Part shown: piece after piece, positions 38,166 through 51,055 of the stretch | How the letters are laid out: each line of letters starts with the position of its first letter | Position numbering within the stretch: the first letter of the stretch is position 1 | Source of the DNA: Phellopilus nigrolimitatus | Lineage: Eukaryota; Basidiomycota; Agaricomycetes; Hymenochaetales; Hymenochaetaceae | DNA length: 64,000 nt | Assembly: GCA_021029095.1 (NCBI GenBank) | Contig: JAJOHG010000002.1 | Location: 558,001 to 622,000, forward strand | Reading direction: 5' to 3' | Translations under genes and position numbers: made by a program | Notes under the pieces: model-generated | Told to the model about the DNA's origin: nothing | The model's database searches: none | Seen by the model: only the letters and a program-made list of their open reading frames with translations

Positions 38166-38725
38166 TCACGCGGCCTGTGCCTTTAGTGTTTCAACTAGCC
38201 TTCTCTCCGCCTCCAGCGCCAGCTTGTGGCCAAGGCCTGTCGATATGAAGTTGGGCGGCAAGTCAATAGACAGAAATATCTGTTTGTTGAATCTCCGGGC
38301 TGGCATTGGACCATCGAATTTAAAATTAGCACCGCAGCCAACAAAAGGGGTACTGTAATCTGGGAGATAACCAACCGAGTCTCTGAGCCATGGCCAGGGC
38401 GAGGTCAGACGCAGAAGCACGGAAGAGTGCGGTGCCTGAGGGTGGTATGTTGTTCTCAAGCAAAAACAGTATCATTACGCGTATAGACAGTGTGCACGTA
38501 GCAGGGTAGAAAGACAGAGACAATACATACAGAAGCTGGGGGCATAGCACAGGCCCAGTCGCGACAGAGGCTGCCTCTGAGCGGGGCCTTGTGCGCGTCC
38601 TCAGGCCCGCTGTCTGTCGGCCCAATCCACAGCATGTATGAGTCAACAAGACGCGTCAGCTGAAGGACGAGCGCCGGCATAGAGTCTCCGGAGGGCGCAA
38701 AGTACTTGACTTCCGTTTCAATCAT
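38166..38725 (-). CDS. PSMG4: Proteasome assembly chaperone 4 (PAC4)
   Basis: PAC4 (yeast Poc4) pairs with PAC3 and helps build the alpha ring of the 20S proteasome. Three exons close in phase: 38725-38531, 38454-38376 and 38299-38166, giving 135 residues (human PSMG4 is about 123). The middle reads VDSYMLWIGPTD (compare LLWVG in PSMG4), then LCRDWACAMPP, SGTALFRASASDLALAMAQRL and, across the last intron, ARRFNKQIFLSIDLP. The AQRLARR..KQ(I/V)F(L/V)S..LP stretch is the strongest family signature. The start is MIETEVKYF at 38725; an upstream ATG at 38806 in the same frame is possible. The second acceptor is a weak GAG. Confidence 0.82.
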
Positions 38726-39005
38726 GATAACGAGTTTAAGCAATCCAGAGGAGGTCTCGGAGTCTCGGACGCGTCGAGTTTGAGACTTAGACGCGCAAAA
38801 GTTCAAGGACGCGTCCGTTTATTACGTAAGCTCTCGAAGCTGTCTTCGTTGAACTACCCGCCGCTCTCGCTCTCGTTTCAAACAACCGTTATTTCCTTTA
38901 TTTTTTCTTTCTTTCTCTAACCGCTGTTATCTATCTGTACGCCCCATCCGCGTCTCACTCAGTACTCGTTTCTTTGTTGATTTCGGGCTAGTTTTATGCT
39001 TAAAC
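38726..39005. promoter_or_regulatory. Bidirectional promoter, PAC4 / GRF-finger gene
   Basis: 280 bp between two divergent start codons. Pyrimidine-rich runs (CTTTCTTTCTCT, 38895-38920) lie upstream of the plus-strand gene, as in many fungal promoters. No defined operator is seen. Confidence 0.5.
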
Positions 39006-40766
39006 ATGGCTTCTTATTCTAAGTCCCAATCTTCACCGACAAAGAACACCAATCACTCCGCAGGCGGTGTATTCGGCGGCGTAGCTACCTGCAACTGCGG
39101 CCAGCCAGCTAGGCGCCTCGTGAGCCATACATCGAGAAATCCAGACAGGTATGTATACTCTCTTTGGACATTGTTAACCGGTGTCTAATACAGCCATATA
39201 CGTGCTCCTCAGGCCGTTCTACAAATGCTTCGAAGAAAAATGCGGATTCTTCAGTCCGTAGCGCCTTCTTCCATTGCCCAGTCGCTGCACGGTTGATTAT
39301 CAGATTGACCTATACTGACTCAAATACTTATACTTCTGCTCATGCAGAGTGGAAAGACGATCTTCCTGGTGTTGTGGACAACGAGGACACTCAGCCTCCC
39401 AGAACGCCTCAGGCGCGCCGCACTGCCTACCTGCCATCCACGCCCCAGAGCAACGCAAGACACCTTTTTGTGACGCCCGAGTCAACCCCTGCAAAGCGCA
39501 ACTACGCCCATATGTCGACAGGAAGCAAGACCGGGTCACACACTCAATTGCAACGTCGTCGCGCCTTGTCCCCAGGTGCGAAGGCACGGCGTTTTGCGGA
39601 GATCGAAGAGGCCTTATCTCCGAAGCAAAACACGCCCCCGGAGCAGGATAACGACGAAGATCGCGAGAGCGAGGTGGACACCGTCGCTGCGAGTGTGCAG
39701 ACAGACAGACCTTTGGATAGTGAGGAGGAAGAGTACGATGAGTACAACGGACGTGCGAATGGGAAAGGTTACAGCAACGAGGGGGCACACGCAGACAGTG
39801 GAGACGGTTTATGGCAGCCGGCGACAAAACGGACGCGGCTCACGGTGAAGACAGAGGACGACTCGCAGTAGTACATCCTTGAGACACCGAGACTCTACCC
39901 CTGTCAACATCCTACCAACTCCGGCGCAGTCGAGGCAGCGCACGTGTTCAAATAACGACGACGACGGCTTCGATGCGGCATCTCCTACGTCCCACACGCT
40001 CGGCGGGCAGCGCGCGATGGAGAAAGCAAGAGCGAAGGGAAATGGGAAGATCAGCTCTCATATCAGCGAGCAGAGCAGGGACGAGCGCTCCCGCGGTAAG
40101 GGCCACCGTGATACCGACCTCGGGGTCGGCGGCCACGAAGGCGAAGAGGACGAGGATGAGGATGCATCCGTCCGTCCTTCTTATTTGCGCTCGTTCTTCA
40201 GCTTTTTGACTGCCTCTGTCCCTGCACAGAATGAGACCCAGTGTACGCTCACGAATAACGCCGCTGCCGAAAGCAGCTTCCCGAAGGAGCTTGCGTCCCT
40301 GTACACGCAGTCCCGGGCGCATGCCCAAGCTCCGACGCCGGGTCCTAGTCAGGACGGCGTTGTGGGCCATATGCATGCCGCATCGGAGGCACTGGCTGCC
40401 GCCAGAAGTTCAATGGATATAGCTGAGCAGTCTATGAAAGCGATAGAACAGGAACTCCATAAGCTTCAGCGAAAGCTTACTGCTTCAGAGCAAAGTGCGA
40501 AAGCCAAAGCCAGACGTATCGCCAAGCTTGAAGAGGAGGTTGTAGAGTACGTATGATCATATTAATAATCTCTACTTCTTTGACGCTCAGTTTATTTTTA
40601 CAGGTTGAAGGAAAGGAACACAGAGTAAGCGTCGACCTTTCATCATCGCTCCCCCTTTTGATCAACCACCGCTTGTACTGACTTACGCTCTTTTCTCAGC
40701 CTGGAAAGCTTTCGCGACACTTTCCAAAACCTCACGCAAAAGATAATGACTCCTACGCGGAGGTGA
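39006..40766 (+). CDS. GRF-type zinc-finger protein with C-terminal coiled coil
   Basis: Six exons close in phase: 39006-39148, 39213-39253, 39348-39844, 39930-40546, 40604-40624 and 40700-40766, giving 461 residues. Residues 30-68 form a GRF zinc finger (CNCGQPARRLVSHTSRNPDR, PFYKCFEEKCGFF, then KWKDD), with Zn ligands C-x-C...C...C and the closing FF.W. GRF fingers bind single-stranded nucleic acid in proteins such as APE2, TOP3A and TTF2. The middle is Ser/Pro/Glu-rich and acidic. A coiled coil (about 370-450, MDIAEQSMKAIEQELHKLQR to LKERNTDLESFRDTFQNLTQ) ends the protein. No nuclease, helicase or topoisomerase domain is attached. A nuclear role in DNA metabolism is inference. Confidence 0.85.
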
Positions 40767-43700
40767 ACCCATGGAAACGGTTTTGTCTCCTTCTCCAGTT
40801 CTTGTCATTCTTGTTCGTCTGTTCATGCCTCGTTCGTTTTGTACAATCTACCTGTCTGGAATTCCTTCCTCTCCGCCTGGATTATCCTTCGTCTGTTCAG
40901 CCTAACTACCTTTACTCACTATTTTTTCTTCACCATTTTTACTTCAAAGCGACACCCTTTCTCCCTTCATCTTCTTTCAAGTTTCTTTCTCAAGAACCTA
41001 TACGTATGACATGTGACCAACCTCTATTACGCTGTCTTTGTTATGCTGCCTTTGTTATGCTGCCTTCCTTTGTAAAGCTAATTACTGTTAAATGTTACAG
41101 GATCGCTTACTTCGCTTTTGCCTTCTTTCTTGACTGCAGAAGTTAAGTGGCTCATTTTGACTGTCCGAGGTCCATGATCAACTCGGAAAAATAAGACGAG
41201 GCAGAAGTTCGCTTGAGGCCGATCAAATTAACAAGAGTGAAGAGGTGGAGAAACGCAAAATATTAATCTACAAATTTTTCTGCATGGGTAGAAGGGTTCG
41301 TTCTCGGAAACCGAACACTGGCTTTTCCTCGTCTTGACGGTCCCAATTGCTGTATCCACAGGGCCGACCGTCGCTTCACTAAGGCTTGCACACTTCAGGT
41401 ATACTAAGGCCGCCTTCCTGGTAATACTACTGTCGCTGTCGAATACAGGTGCTTAGGACCAAGGATCCGTACTTCGACACTCGCACTTGCCTTTTGACTG
41501 ACTGTCTTTCCTTTTTCTTGAGTTCGGGGAATCAAGTTGGCCTTTCCACGCGACGTCATTACAACATTGGAAAGGCGTCTGCCACGTTGGATTCCAAAGT
41601 CTTACAAGAGTCAAGAAAAGAATTATATTCAAAAGTCCTTGCCCGCATGAAGACGAGGCATTTACCATTCAGGACGCGAATAGTGGCTTTTCTGGGTCTT
41701 TATCTGGGTCTTTATAATACCACACGAATACTTTGATTCAGTCGACCGTCTCTTTGCTATACCTGAGTTTCCAGTATATGTGGAAACAAGTAGCCCTCTT
41801 GAAAAAAAAAAAAGTACAAACCTCATTGCCGACTCGATTGGGCAAGGTCGTACCACCCCGCGCGGCGCCGCGGGGGATGACCGACCCTCGCGCGACTGAC
41901 ACTCATCTCCGAGGCCGTCCCGAAACATAACCCTGCAACCCTGGAAATTTATCGGGGACAGATGGCATTACCAGCTTCGAACAAACTAAGATAGCAGGTG
42001 AAATCATGGTCGAAGAATCTGTCAATGAATGTGCAGTAGTTCAGATATGGAAGCTATGGTGCTCGGAATCCAACCGCCACCATGGACTACCGTTACTGAA
42101 AGTCTGCCGAACCTTCATCAAGCTCTACTCAGGGCGTCAAGATCGGTGACATCTCGATGGTCTTCTCCGATATCCATTCGCAAGCTTGAGAAAGACGATA
42201 GGAACCATGATTGAGCACTGATGTCCGTCAACGGAGTGCTGAGCTGAGCCTCGTCATCGTGCGTTATACATCATCTATCTCGCATCAGGCAGGGCTCATC
42301 ATCATATTCCTCTATCCAGGCACAACAAAGATACTTGTATGCTGAAAAACGAGATACACAAACGGTGCCTTCATTGCAAACTAATGCACGTACTTGCGCG
42401 TAATAAGCATTGAGCAAAGTGGCTTGAATAACAGATTCTATGATCGCCCGTGCTTCTAGCTTACTAGGCGTGGGATGTTAAATGCGTCCGTCCATCGCGT
42501 CGAAGGTCTGTTTCAATTGCCCGTGGGAGGGCAAGAAAAAGAGCGTCAATGTAAGCTTATATCTGCTAATACTGTGCGTGCTGTGCTTGCAACCGCGGAG
42601 TAGCAGATACCACTCCGAGACGGTGCTGACTGATAATAGTATCTATGTTCGAATTCTAGGCCCTGCTTGATCTTCGCGTCCTAATCTCGCTATGCAATCT
42701 CCCAACACGTCTACTTACGTGTCTGAATAGCTCGAAGTCTGCGCGATACATGAGGTGTTTCGGCGTCGGACTGTTGAGTCGAATGCAGCAAGTACTCTAG
42801 CGCAAAATCGGAGGATCTGCCAACGTTAAATCATTCCATTGAATTGGTCTCCAGACATGCGGCGGAATACTTGCCGAGGGAAACGTCCTATAATCCAATG
42901 ACAGCATCCCGATCTTATTGCCGGCGAATAGGTTATTAGTGTCAATAACCTTCACTAGCCCTGCGAGACGAGACTCGGCTTGGCGTCAAACTTTGTTGTG
43001 TGTATGTCCGCGGAAATGGTAGCAATTGGAATCCTATCGGACAGAATATGGTAGACGAAGGCCGGAAAAATGGCAGAGGGCGGACGGCGGACAAAAATTA
43101 TTTCGTCTGTTAAGAAAGCGACCCTATTTCATTCCTTCTACGGATCGGACGCCCGCGGCATGCAACCTGGATTCACCCATGCCTCGTAAAACAGACAAAT
43201 CTATGGAGAAGGGACTTGACCTTCTGATTGAAAAGGGCGAATCAACACCTTTACAACCTTGTCTTGATACAGCGGTCCTAGAGAAAACAGCGATCCTAAA
43301 GAAAAATCTTCCTTACTGAGAAAGAAGGGAACCCATGTAAGATTCGAGCGCCACCCTCAGTGGCAGGTGAGCTGAAAGTATGTCCGTATCTTTTCCTTGA
43401 GCCCGGCCCAACGGACACGGATAAAAAAAGTAACACTCAAGGTTGGATGAGGGATTAATGCTCTGAGCAAAAAATAAGTCTGTCTGTCGATGGACATGCC
43501 GCGACCATTTTATCTTCATAGATATAGACAATATTGCTTTCGCCTGTCAACTACAGCCAAAGACAAATCCCTCTGGATAATCAATAGATCCTTACACACT
43601 GCAGATCTGAGCGGTGCTGAGATGTTGAACAGATATTGGTAAATGCATTCTACGGTCAAGTCGGCAGGTATTCCTAGGACCGGCGGTTCATTCGAACACG

Positions 43701-45854
43701 AAGTCGTGAAAAGTTCATGCGAGGCTTGCGGGTACGAGAATAAGGGCTCAAAATACATGCTTAGAGCCGACGGTGCTGTTGGCTAAAGCCTGGAACACTT
43801 GGAGCGGAACAAAGCAGTTTAGAACACACGGGAAGAGCATACAAGGAATCAAGGGCAAGTGCTCCCATTCATCCAGTAGCTAGTGAGTATCGAAGTGACA
43901 GCGTTTGGGATTGGAAGGATCTTCTGCATTGACAAACTAACATCGCATGGTACTTCAGTAGTGATGAAAACGGGAATCAACTTACAGCGATCCAGGCTCC
44001 ACAGACTCTTTCGCAGAATCAGTAGACGATACCTTTGGCTCCACATCTCACCCCTACATAGAATCATGTTTAGCTCTTCATAGCGGGAATAGCAGAATAA
44101 ATTTCTCGTACGTCATTTCAATTAGTGATAGAGTAACATAGCTTTAGAATAGGCGTACGAGCGCCTGGATCACAGGCACAAAACTCAATAGTTATTCGCT
44201 TGAACGTTCGTGCGCTGAGAGTACGAAGATGGTTTGAGACACCAATCCCTGACTTTGCAAGACCATCCACGAGTAGTCGGTAAAAAAAATTAGAAGGCAT
44301 ATTTACCGACAGAGCGGGATGATACAGCGGCAGAAACTTTTACCTTTGCGTTCCATCTTCTATCGCAGGATTCTCACCAAAAAGAGAGGTGCAGCGTCGC
44401 TTTTTAAAACAAAGATTACGGTGCATAGACCATATGACTCAGGTCCAAATCTTCTTTTAAATATGATTTCAAAGGAAGGAGTGCGTGCGCACGTCGGGTG
44501 AATGTCTACGCCGCTATGAAGGTTGACCCGCCGTTATTCAGACGAATTTATGCTCTGATTTTAACTTTTGGATACCCTGAGAGCATCTGTCAGAGCAAGG
44601 TATGTTGAAGTGCGGAGTGAGGACCTTCAAATGTTGTGAGGAGAGCTCTGGCTGCAGAGAGTGGTTTTAGGACACGGTCTGGATTCGAATGTTTGTCAGT
44701 CCGGCTCGTTCCTTTAAGAAGCAAAACAGGTCCAAATAAGGTAAGAGATCGACATCCTCTTTTATTAATAAATGATCGACGAGCCACACGCGCGCCACCG
44801 AAACTCCGACGCCAATATTCTCAGCATAGTTGTCAATCGCGATTATTTGGGGTTCTGGGAATATGGGCGCTGATTTTTTCTCCAGAGACGAGTGTATTGC
44901 GAAGGAAGTAATAGTGGGCCATCACTTGGAGAGAAAGAGCATCGTTCCCTGAGATGAAAATCGAGGGCGCGTGCGAGAGCGCCCGCGGCCCCGTCACATT
45001 CATTCGCTTCTCGCCTTCTTTTGCCTTCTTTGCGAGGCGCTTTTCTGACCTGTTTTAATTTCGAACATTATGTCCAAATCCGATCTTTTGCACAATATAC
45101 CGACCCTCGAGAGTTGGTAGTCCTTGGCGCGATTGGCCCGTCGGACATGATTCGGAATAGAGGAAATCGGCAGATCGGGAGCTTTGCTACTCATCGGATA
45201 TGGTAATATCAATGAAGTAGTTGAGTATCCGATGTACGACTCCCGTCACACCCTGAGGTATTTCCTCATAGGCTACGACACATTTACGTGGAAGGCGTCC
45301 GCTATCTTTTGAAAGCCGAGCACTGCAGACATCGCACATACTATCTGCGATTTTCAAAAATGCTACCTGCATCAGTGTAGGTGCAGTATGAGCGGTTCGG
45401 TCTCAACGTTGTCTTTGTTGAACATATGTATATGTCGGTCGCGGACTGCAGCGTTAAACTCTCGAAGTACATTGTAAACGAACATGAGATAGACAGGAGA
45501 ATTCTGCTGGACAAATGGCCCAGGCTCGGCCCAGAGCCAATGAGAAAATGGAATGGGAATGGCGTGGTTGTGATATGCGCTGCACAGGCATTTACACAGA
45601 GAAAGAAATAGATGTCCAAATGGTATCAAGCAGATGCAGGAAGGATAGTCTGGAAGTAGGAATGGGGCGCACAGAGGGCCAGCAAGCAAAACAAGACGCA
45701 TTATTGAGCCACTGTCATGCCTATAGTGATACGGTCGCCAGTCGCCTACAATAAAGCTTGAGGTGCAACACGGGGCGGCGAAAGGAGGTCTAGAGCCTAG
45801 GCGAGCGCCGATTGGTGTACATTTTGAGTACTGGAGAGGCCAAGAAGACGGACA
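40767..45854. other. 5.1-kb gene-poor interval
   Basis: Nothing I can support as a gene on either strand. Short open frames (up to about 127 codons) show no conserved motif and no clear splice pattern. The base composition is more AT-rich than in the gene-dense parts. An A-run lies at 41800-41813 and a GC-palindromic stretch at about 41857-41876. It may contain eroded transposon or pseudogene sequence, but no transposase, reverse transcriptase, terminal repeat or target duplication was recognised. Confidence 0.5.
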
Positions 45855-47573
45855 CTATCCGAATAAGCGTTGCCACCAGGCCTTGAATCGCTCCCACCAA
45901 TTCCCGAGCCAGAACCCCGTCCTTTCCTGCGCACCTACCCATAGGACGCCCGTCCCCACACGCAGCTCATCCCGCACCGTCGCCGAACCTTCTTCAAGAT
46001 CCGGATCCGGATTGACGCGTTTACAACGTACTACCGCAGTAGGGAAGCGCGGGAGCGTGCGGCGGGTGAGGAAGGATGGGAATGCGGCGAGCAAGACAAT
46101 GAATTCTGGGTTGGATAGGTTCGGTGCAGTCCATGTGCGCATGTGTGCACCGCCTTCGAACGTCTCCGACGTCAAAGATGGAGCGTATCTGCGTTCACCG
46201 CCCGCTGTGCGTTCCAGCAGCGCGTCAATTTGAGCTCCTGTCGGAGGGGAGGGCCCCCCACTTGCATGAACGCGACTTCCCGTGTCCCCTGTATTGCTCT
46301 TTGCTTCTTGGAAGTTGAAGCCTGTACTTCCCGGGGATGTCGAAGGAATCGTATTCGAATCGACGAAAGGGTCAGAGGGCGCACGGCTACGGCCGGAGTG
46401 TATGCGCGATGATGGTTTGGCCGGTTTCTGGGAATCCGCGGGCACAAGAAGCAAAGCGCTTAAAGGTTCCGATTGGGACCTTGAGTGTTGTTGTGACAGT
46501 GTTGTGTCGTTCGAGAAACGAAGGGAAGTTGAGCGTGAGCCCAGTCTCTCCTTGAATCCCAAAACCTGCGAGCAAACAGTTCAATCAAGTGCACAATGCC
46601 ATTTTGACAATATAACTGACCCCTTTAAGGACGTCAATAGCTTCCAGCATGAACTCTTTACCGCTTCAAATTTCACCAGGGGTTAGCAATAGAATGTACA
46701 CAAATAAGCCGTTTTTGTGGATAACATACGCTGATTCCATAAACACAGCATCATCGAACTCCCATTCTATCCGTCTGCTACCAGCTCCGCCCAAGTTCTC
46801 TGGCACAATCTGAAGTCTCATGACTGCCCATAAGCTTTCGAAGAATGGTTTGGTCCCAGGCATGCCAACATTGCACCAAGCTTTTACAAAGCGATCGAAA
46901 CGCTCCCACCTCTCTCGCCTAGCAAGAGGACCACCAGGTTCAGAGCGCGAATGTGCTGCTAAAGAACCGCCCGGCACTGTAGCACTCAGATGCGCCTGAA
47001 ACTCGGCCTTGCGGCGAGCGGAAAGGAAAGTGTGGTACGAGGCACGTATGTGAGCTTGAATACGGGCATAATTGGCTCGGATAGAGGGAGAGAGACTAGT
47101 TAAAGTTTGCGTCATTTGACGGCCGGCGTCCTCATCCTGGTCATAGTACCTAACATAAACCAAAGTATTGGACCATCAAGAACATAGTAAGATCAGGTAC
47201 ATATGACATACCAGGCGCGACATTTAAGTGCAAACTGTTCCAGGTCGTTATCAATGCTTGCGGGAGCGGGTGACGTACGGCCATTGGCGAGATGGGATGG
47301 AGGGGAGAGCGCTCTTATTGCTCTGTTTGCCGGGTGGGATCGGATTCGACTGACAGGACGGGAAGGCGAACGGCGTGAAGGGGACTCGGAGGTGGGTGAA
47401 TTGAGTAGCGAGTTGTCCAGCTCTTCACGGTCAGGGTGTGGGGTGGAGATAGAGGAAGCAGAAGGGAGATCATATAAGAACTGGTTTTCTGCGTGAACCG
47501 ATGTCGGTCTGTATGGCGCCTTGGTCAGACGTAGCGGGGGAGGAGGCGGTCGAGGACGGGAGACGGAGGCCAT
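45855..47573 (-). CDS. Conserved-looking uncharacterised protein
   Basis: I do not recognise a named family. Four exons close in phase: 47573-47212, 47149-46730, 46663-46621 and 46565-45855, giving 511 residues. The first 100 residues are Pro/Ser-rich (PRPPPPPLRL). A well-structured block follows (about 105-275): FALKCRAWYYDQDEDAGRQM, then IRANYARIQAHIRASYHTFL, RRERWERFDRFVKAWCNVGM and FFESLWAVMRLQIVPENLGG. The next part (GKEFMLEAIDVLKGVLGFKE) ends in a long Ser-rich region. The C terminus is Trp/Arg-rich (LGNWWERFKAWWQRLF), possibly amphipathic. No membrane span or catalytic motif is evident. Consistent splicing over four exons in a gene-poor stretch argues that it is real. Confidence 0.72.
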
Positions 47574-50500
47574 GCACAATGTGGATAGTCGTACTGATAC
47601 AGATAATCAATATTAACGAGTGATATTCAATGCACAAGGTGGTCGACAGCTTCCTGCGGCAACGTCAACGGTGGCGACGGTGGCGGCAGAGACAGAGAGC
47701 GCAGTCGGATTGCTCGAGGACGCCTTGCGCCCCCGGCTTGGCGTGCCACTCTAGCTCGGCCAATGCCATAGCGGCACCTCCTGATCCGTGCCGCGTCACG
47801 GCCGTCAAGTCATCAGAACAAGTCAATCCCGTCCTCAACCGCAGGCGTGTCCGCTCAAGTATCGCACCTCTTGTTCACAGAAACCCTCCCGCGATTGTTC
47901 TTGTTTGAAGAAAGAAAGAAAGCAAGGAAGCATAGCTTTCCACTTTATTCGTTGTTGCGGACGCAGTTCTTAACAAATCGCGTTGATGTCAATCTTCATA
48001 GCAATCACGATGTCAACTCCCGCTCGCGGCACATGTCGTAGCTATCTTCGATTCGCTTCCCGGAAGTCAAATAACGAGTTTGACTAAACGGCATTACGGC
48101 CCTCTACCGATGGGTTCAGCTATTATCAAAAAAAAAAGCTGACATCTGAGTTTTTTCCACAATAAATACTGACTCCAACTGCATCTGCAGAGCTTCAGGC
48201 AGGCCTCCGTGACACACGTCTTCCTCGGTAAGATCGTCAGAGCTGTTACAGTGAACTAAAACTTCCCTGCAAGGATCGCGGCATGGTGTTTCACGCCGGA
48301 AGTTTTCAAGTTCCTTATTCCGTGACAAGGCGCCTTTCTGCGATTGCACCCGCGTCGATTGCCAACGTATCCGCTCTGTGAAATCTGTATGGCTGAGAAA
48401 GTTTGGAGCTCAAAGTGTTTCTCACCATGTTACCTTTACCACAATGGTTGTCATTTTAGAGTTATCGCGATGATTTCTCTACTGTCGGCTGCTTGGACAT
48501 CTACTCGGAGTTATTTCTGCCGAGTCCCTTTTGTCTTTGAACTCGATCTCTCCATGCGGTTCTACTCCCGGATCTTACCTTCGCACCTAGCCAAGGGGCA
48601 TCATGGTATGGTCGGTCGTCTCACATGGACATTCCCGGAGCATCTCGGATGCTTCAAATCACTGTGAGCGGTTTGTACATCCTAGGCTATCGCAGTTCAA
48701 ATTTGCAATCTGCGGAGCATGACTCGGACGGCTCTCAAAATCGAGTTCGATTGCGCAACCGTCTAGGTCGGATCTTAAGCACACTGCATGTAGCATTTAG
48801 CATGACGGTGGTTATGTGAGTTTTATTCTTCATATCTGCTGTAATTTTACGGAGAATTTTACTAACGCTCATCGAGCTACCATGCTGTTGTTCTAGATTC
48901 TCAAACATGTTCCCCTACAGCCCACAACGATTTAAGAGGAACAGGCAGGAACAGGCGGGAGGAGGTCTCTCCCGGAATAGCCGATGCGCTCGATTCTCTG
49001 AGAAGCCCAGAAGCCCGACGCGTACCTCATGCTTGCACCGAATATACTCTGCTCGTCCTGCAGGCTGTATCTACGGCACTATGCCGATAGATAATGCGTC
49101 AAGCTCTGGCTCTCATTCTGTGGGATTGTTTTCCCGCATCTGAAGTTTCCATTTTCTGCACTTCAAGCGCTCTCGGTCATAATCCCGGGAGTCCCGACTG
49201 CTCGACGGACTCCGTTGTACACTTTGCTGGAAATACATGGCCGTTCCCGCTAATAATAAGAGGCACATCCATCTTGCTGCTTTAATCATCCACTCAAAAT
49301 GATCGCGGACTCTGTGGAGTCTGGAACTCTCCTCTAGTATTGGGGTTGTCTTGAGCTTCGATTGGGCTGGGTGCAGTCAGCGACGGAATGTGATTGTACA
49401 CAGGTTTAGCTCGCCTTCTCACCTTCTCATCTTCTCCACACCTTTTTTACTTCGCCTTTGCGTACTCACGTTCATATCGTCAATGCCTTGCGGCCGGTGC
49501 AGGCTCCGTCGTTATGGCTTCAGGAACGACTTTACTCAGGTAGTGCTCATACCCACTTCTTGCCTTCTTGTGATTACATTCCCGCTGCTGCGTCCTGTAT
49601 CGCAGCCAATAATCAGCGATCGTGAAACTTTGTGGTGTTTCGACCCTTTGGTTTGCAATGGCAGTGCAGCATGCGGCGCTTGGTACATATGGATTCAACG
49701 AAGCTCAATTACGCGTGAGCACATAGGTCAGAGCTCCCCTCTGCGAAAAGGCTGCAATGACCATGGATCAAGAGGATCAAAGCGGAGGGACGTCGACGGA
49801 TTTGGGTACGTACTGCAAAAATATTTTTGAAATCGTATTCTCAAGCCTTGTAGAAAGCATCGGTGATGTAAAACCTTCGATCTCTTTTGACGTCCACTTA
49901 CCCGTCTCTGGTGAATCCCGTGGCAAAACCTGACCTCGCGCCAAATTGGAGTGCCCCTTGAATTCTATAACGAGAGAAGCGATATCGGGTCGGATGTCTT
50001 AGATGTTTATTTGCCTTTGGTTCCACGAATAAATGCGCATCTTTACGATCCATCGTATTCCTCTCACCTGCAACTCCATTTTTGGCATGCGCAGTTGAAG
50101 ATAAATCCATTATTCACACTGAGCTACTTGTGTTTCGTTTCTAAATCGATGTGCAGGAGCCGAAAAATGTGGCTGACATGCAAGGATCGCGTAGGTACTT
50201 CTGCGCTTCCGTATCGATGCTATTCGATGATTCACTGAGATGCGATTTCATCAGTAACCAACTTCCTGTCTAAAATCCACTTCCAGATTATTCTCTTCGT
50301 TAGGTCCTTCGGTCCTTGATGAGAATGAATGGCTCATAAAATGTCATAAATCACCGGCGTTTGATCTGATATTTTTTAAACTCAGGTTTGATTATTCACT
50401 CCTGCAATAAGTCGTGCCTTATTTGCAGATTTGCAAGACTGCCACATATCCAGCCATCATGGCATCACGGGGGCATTCGGTTGTCGCTCAGACATATTGG

Positions 50501-51010
50501 CTGCGTCACAACGCAAGTCCTTCAATTCAGTTTCTGAAATCAAGATTCATGCGCTTGCTTGCAATGTTACCTTATATCCTCGGACATGCAACATTCGACT
50601 GAATACTTTTGATAGCAGATTATGTGCCAAAGATGATCGATGACTAGGATTAAGGTTTCATTATCGAATGTATCCTTGGTAAGGTGCGAAAGGATCTACG
50701 CTTTTGAATTTTTGGTTTTCTTTATTACTTATGTCTGCCCTACTGGTGCGCCTGTGGCGGCGAATCGAACCCTGCAGGAACAGCTGTTAAAAAAAATCCC
50801 GCCGAGCAGCGCGTGAGAATAAGTAAATGCGGGTACCTTAACGCAAACTACTTATAAAACATCTGTTCGAATATCCGCCAAGTACAAGATATAATAGCCG
50901 AGCATTGTCGGAAACCCAGAAATACAGGCTTCAATTATATCGCAAACAATCATGCTCACGTCATTTTTTAGGGACTCGTGCTTTTAATTCAATCAACCAA
51001 AGAGGTACGC

Positions 51011-51055
51011 AGCGCTGATGGCGTAAGCGCTGACTGTGTAGGCGCTGATGGCGGG
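51011..51055. repeat. 15-bp tandem repeat, three imperfect copies
   Basis: Units AGCGCTGATGGCGTA, AGCGCTGACTGTGTA and GGCGCTGATGGCGGG follow without spacing. Each starts with the palindrome AGCGCT or the related GGCGCT. Confidence 0.8.

Noticed and set aside
49351..49830. 159-codon Leu/Pro/Cys-rich open frame
   Set aside because: Considered as a small membrane or secreted protein; no signal-peptide start, conserved cysteine pattern or supporting exon.
50740..50830. T-loop-like GGTTCGATTC on the minus strand suggesting a tRNA
   Set aside because: The T stem pairs poorly (one clear mismatch plus a G-U), and no matching acceptor stem, D arm or anticodon arm is found at the right distance.
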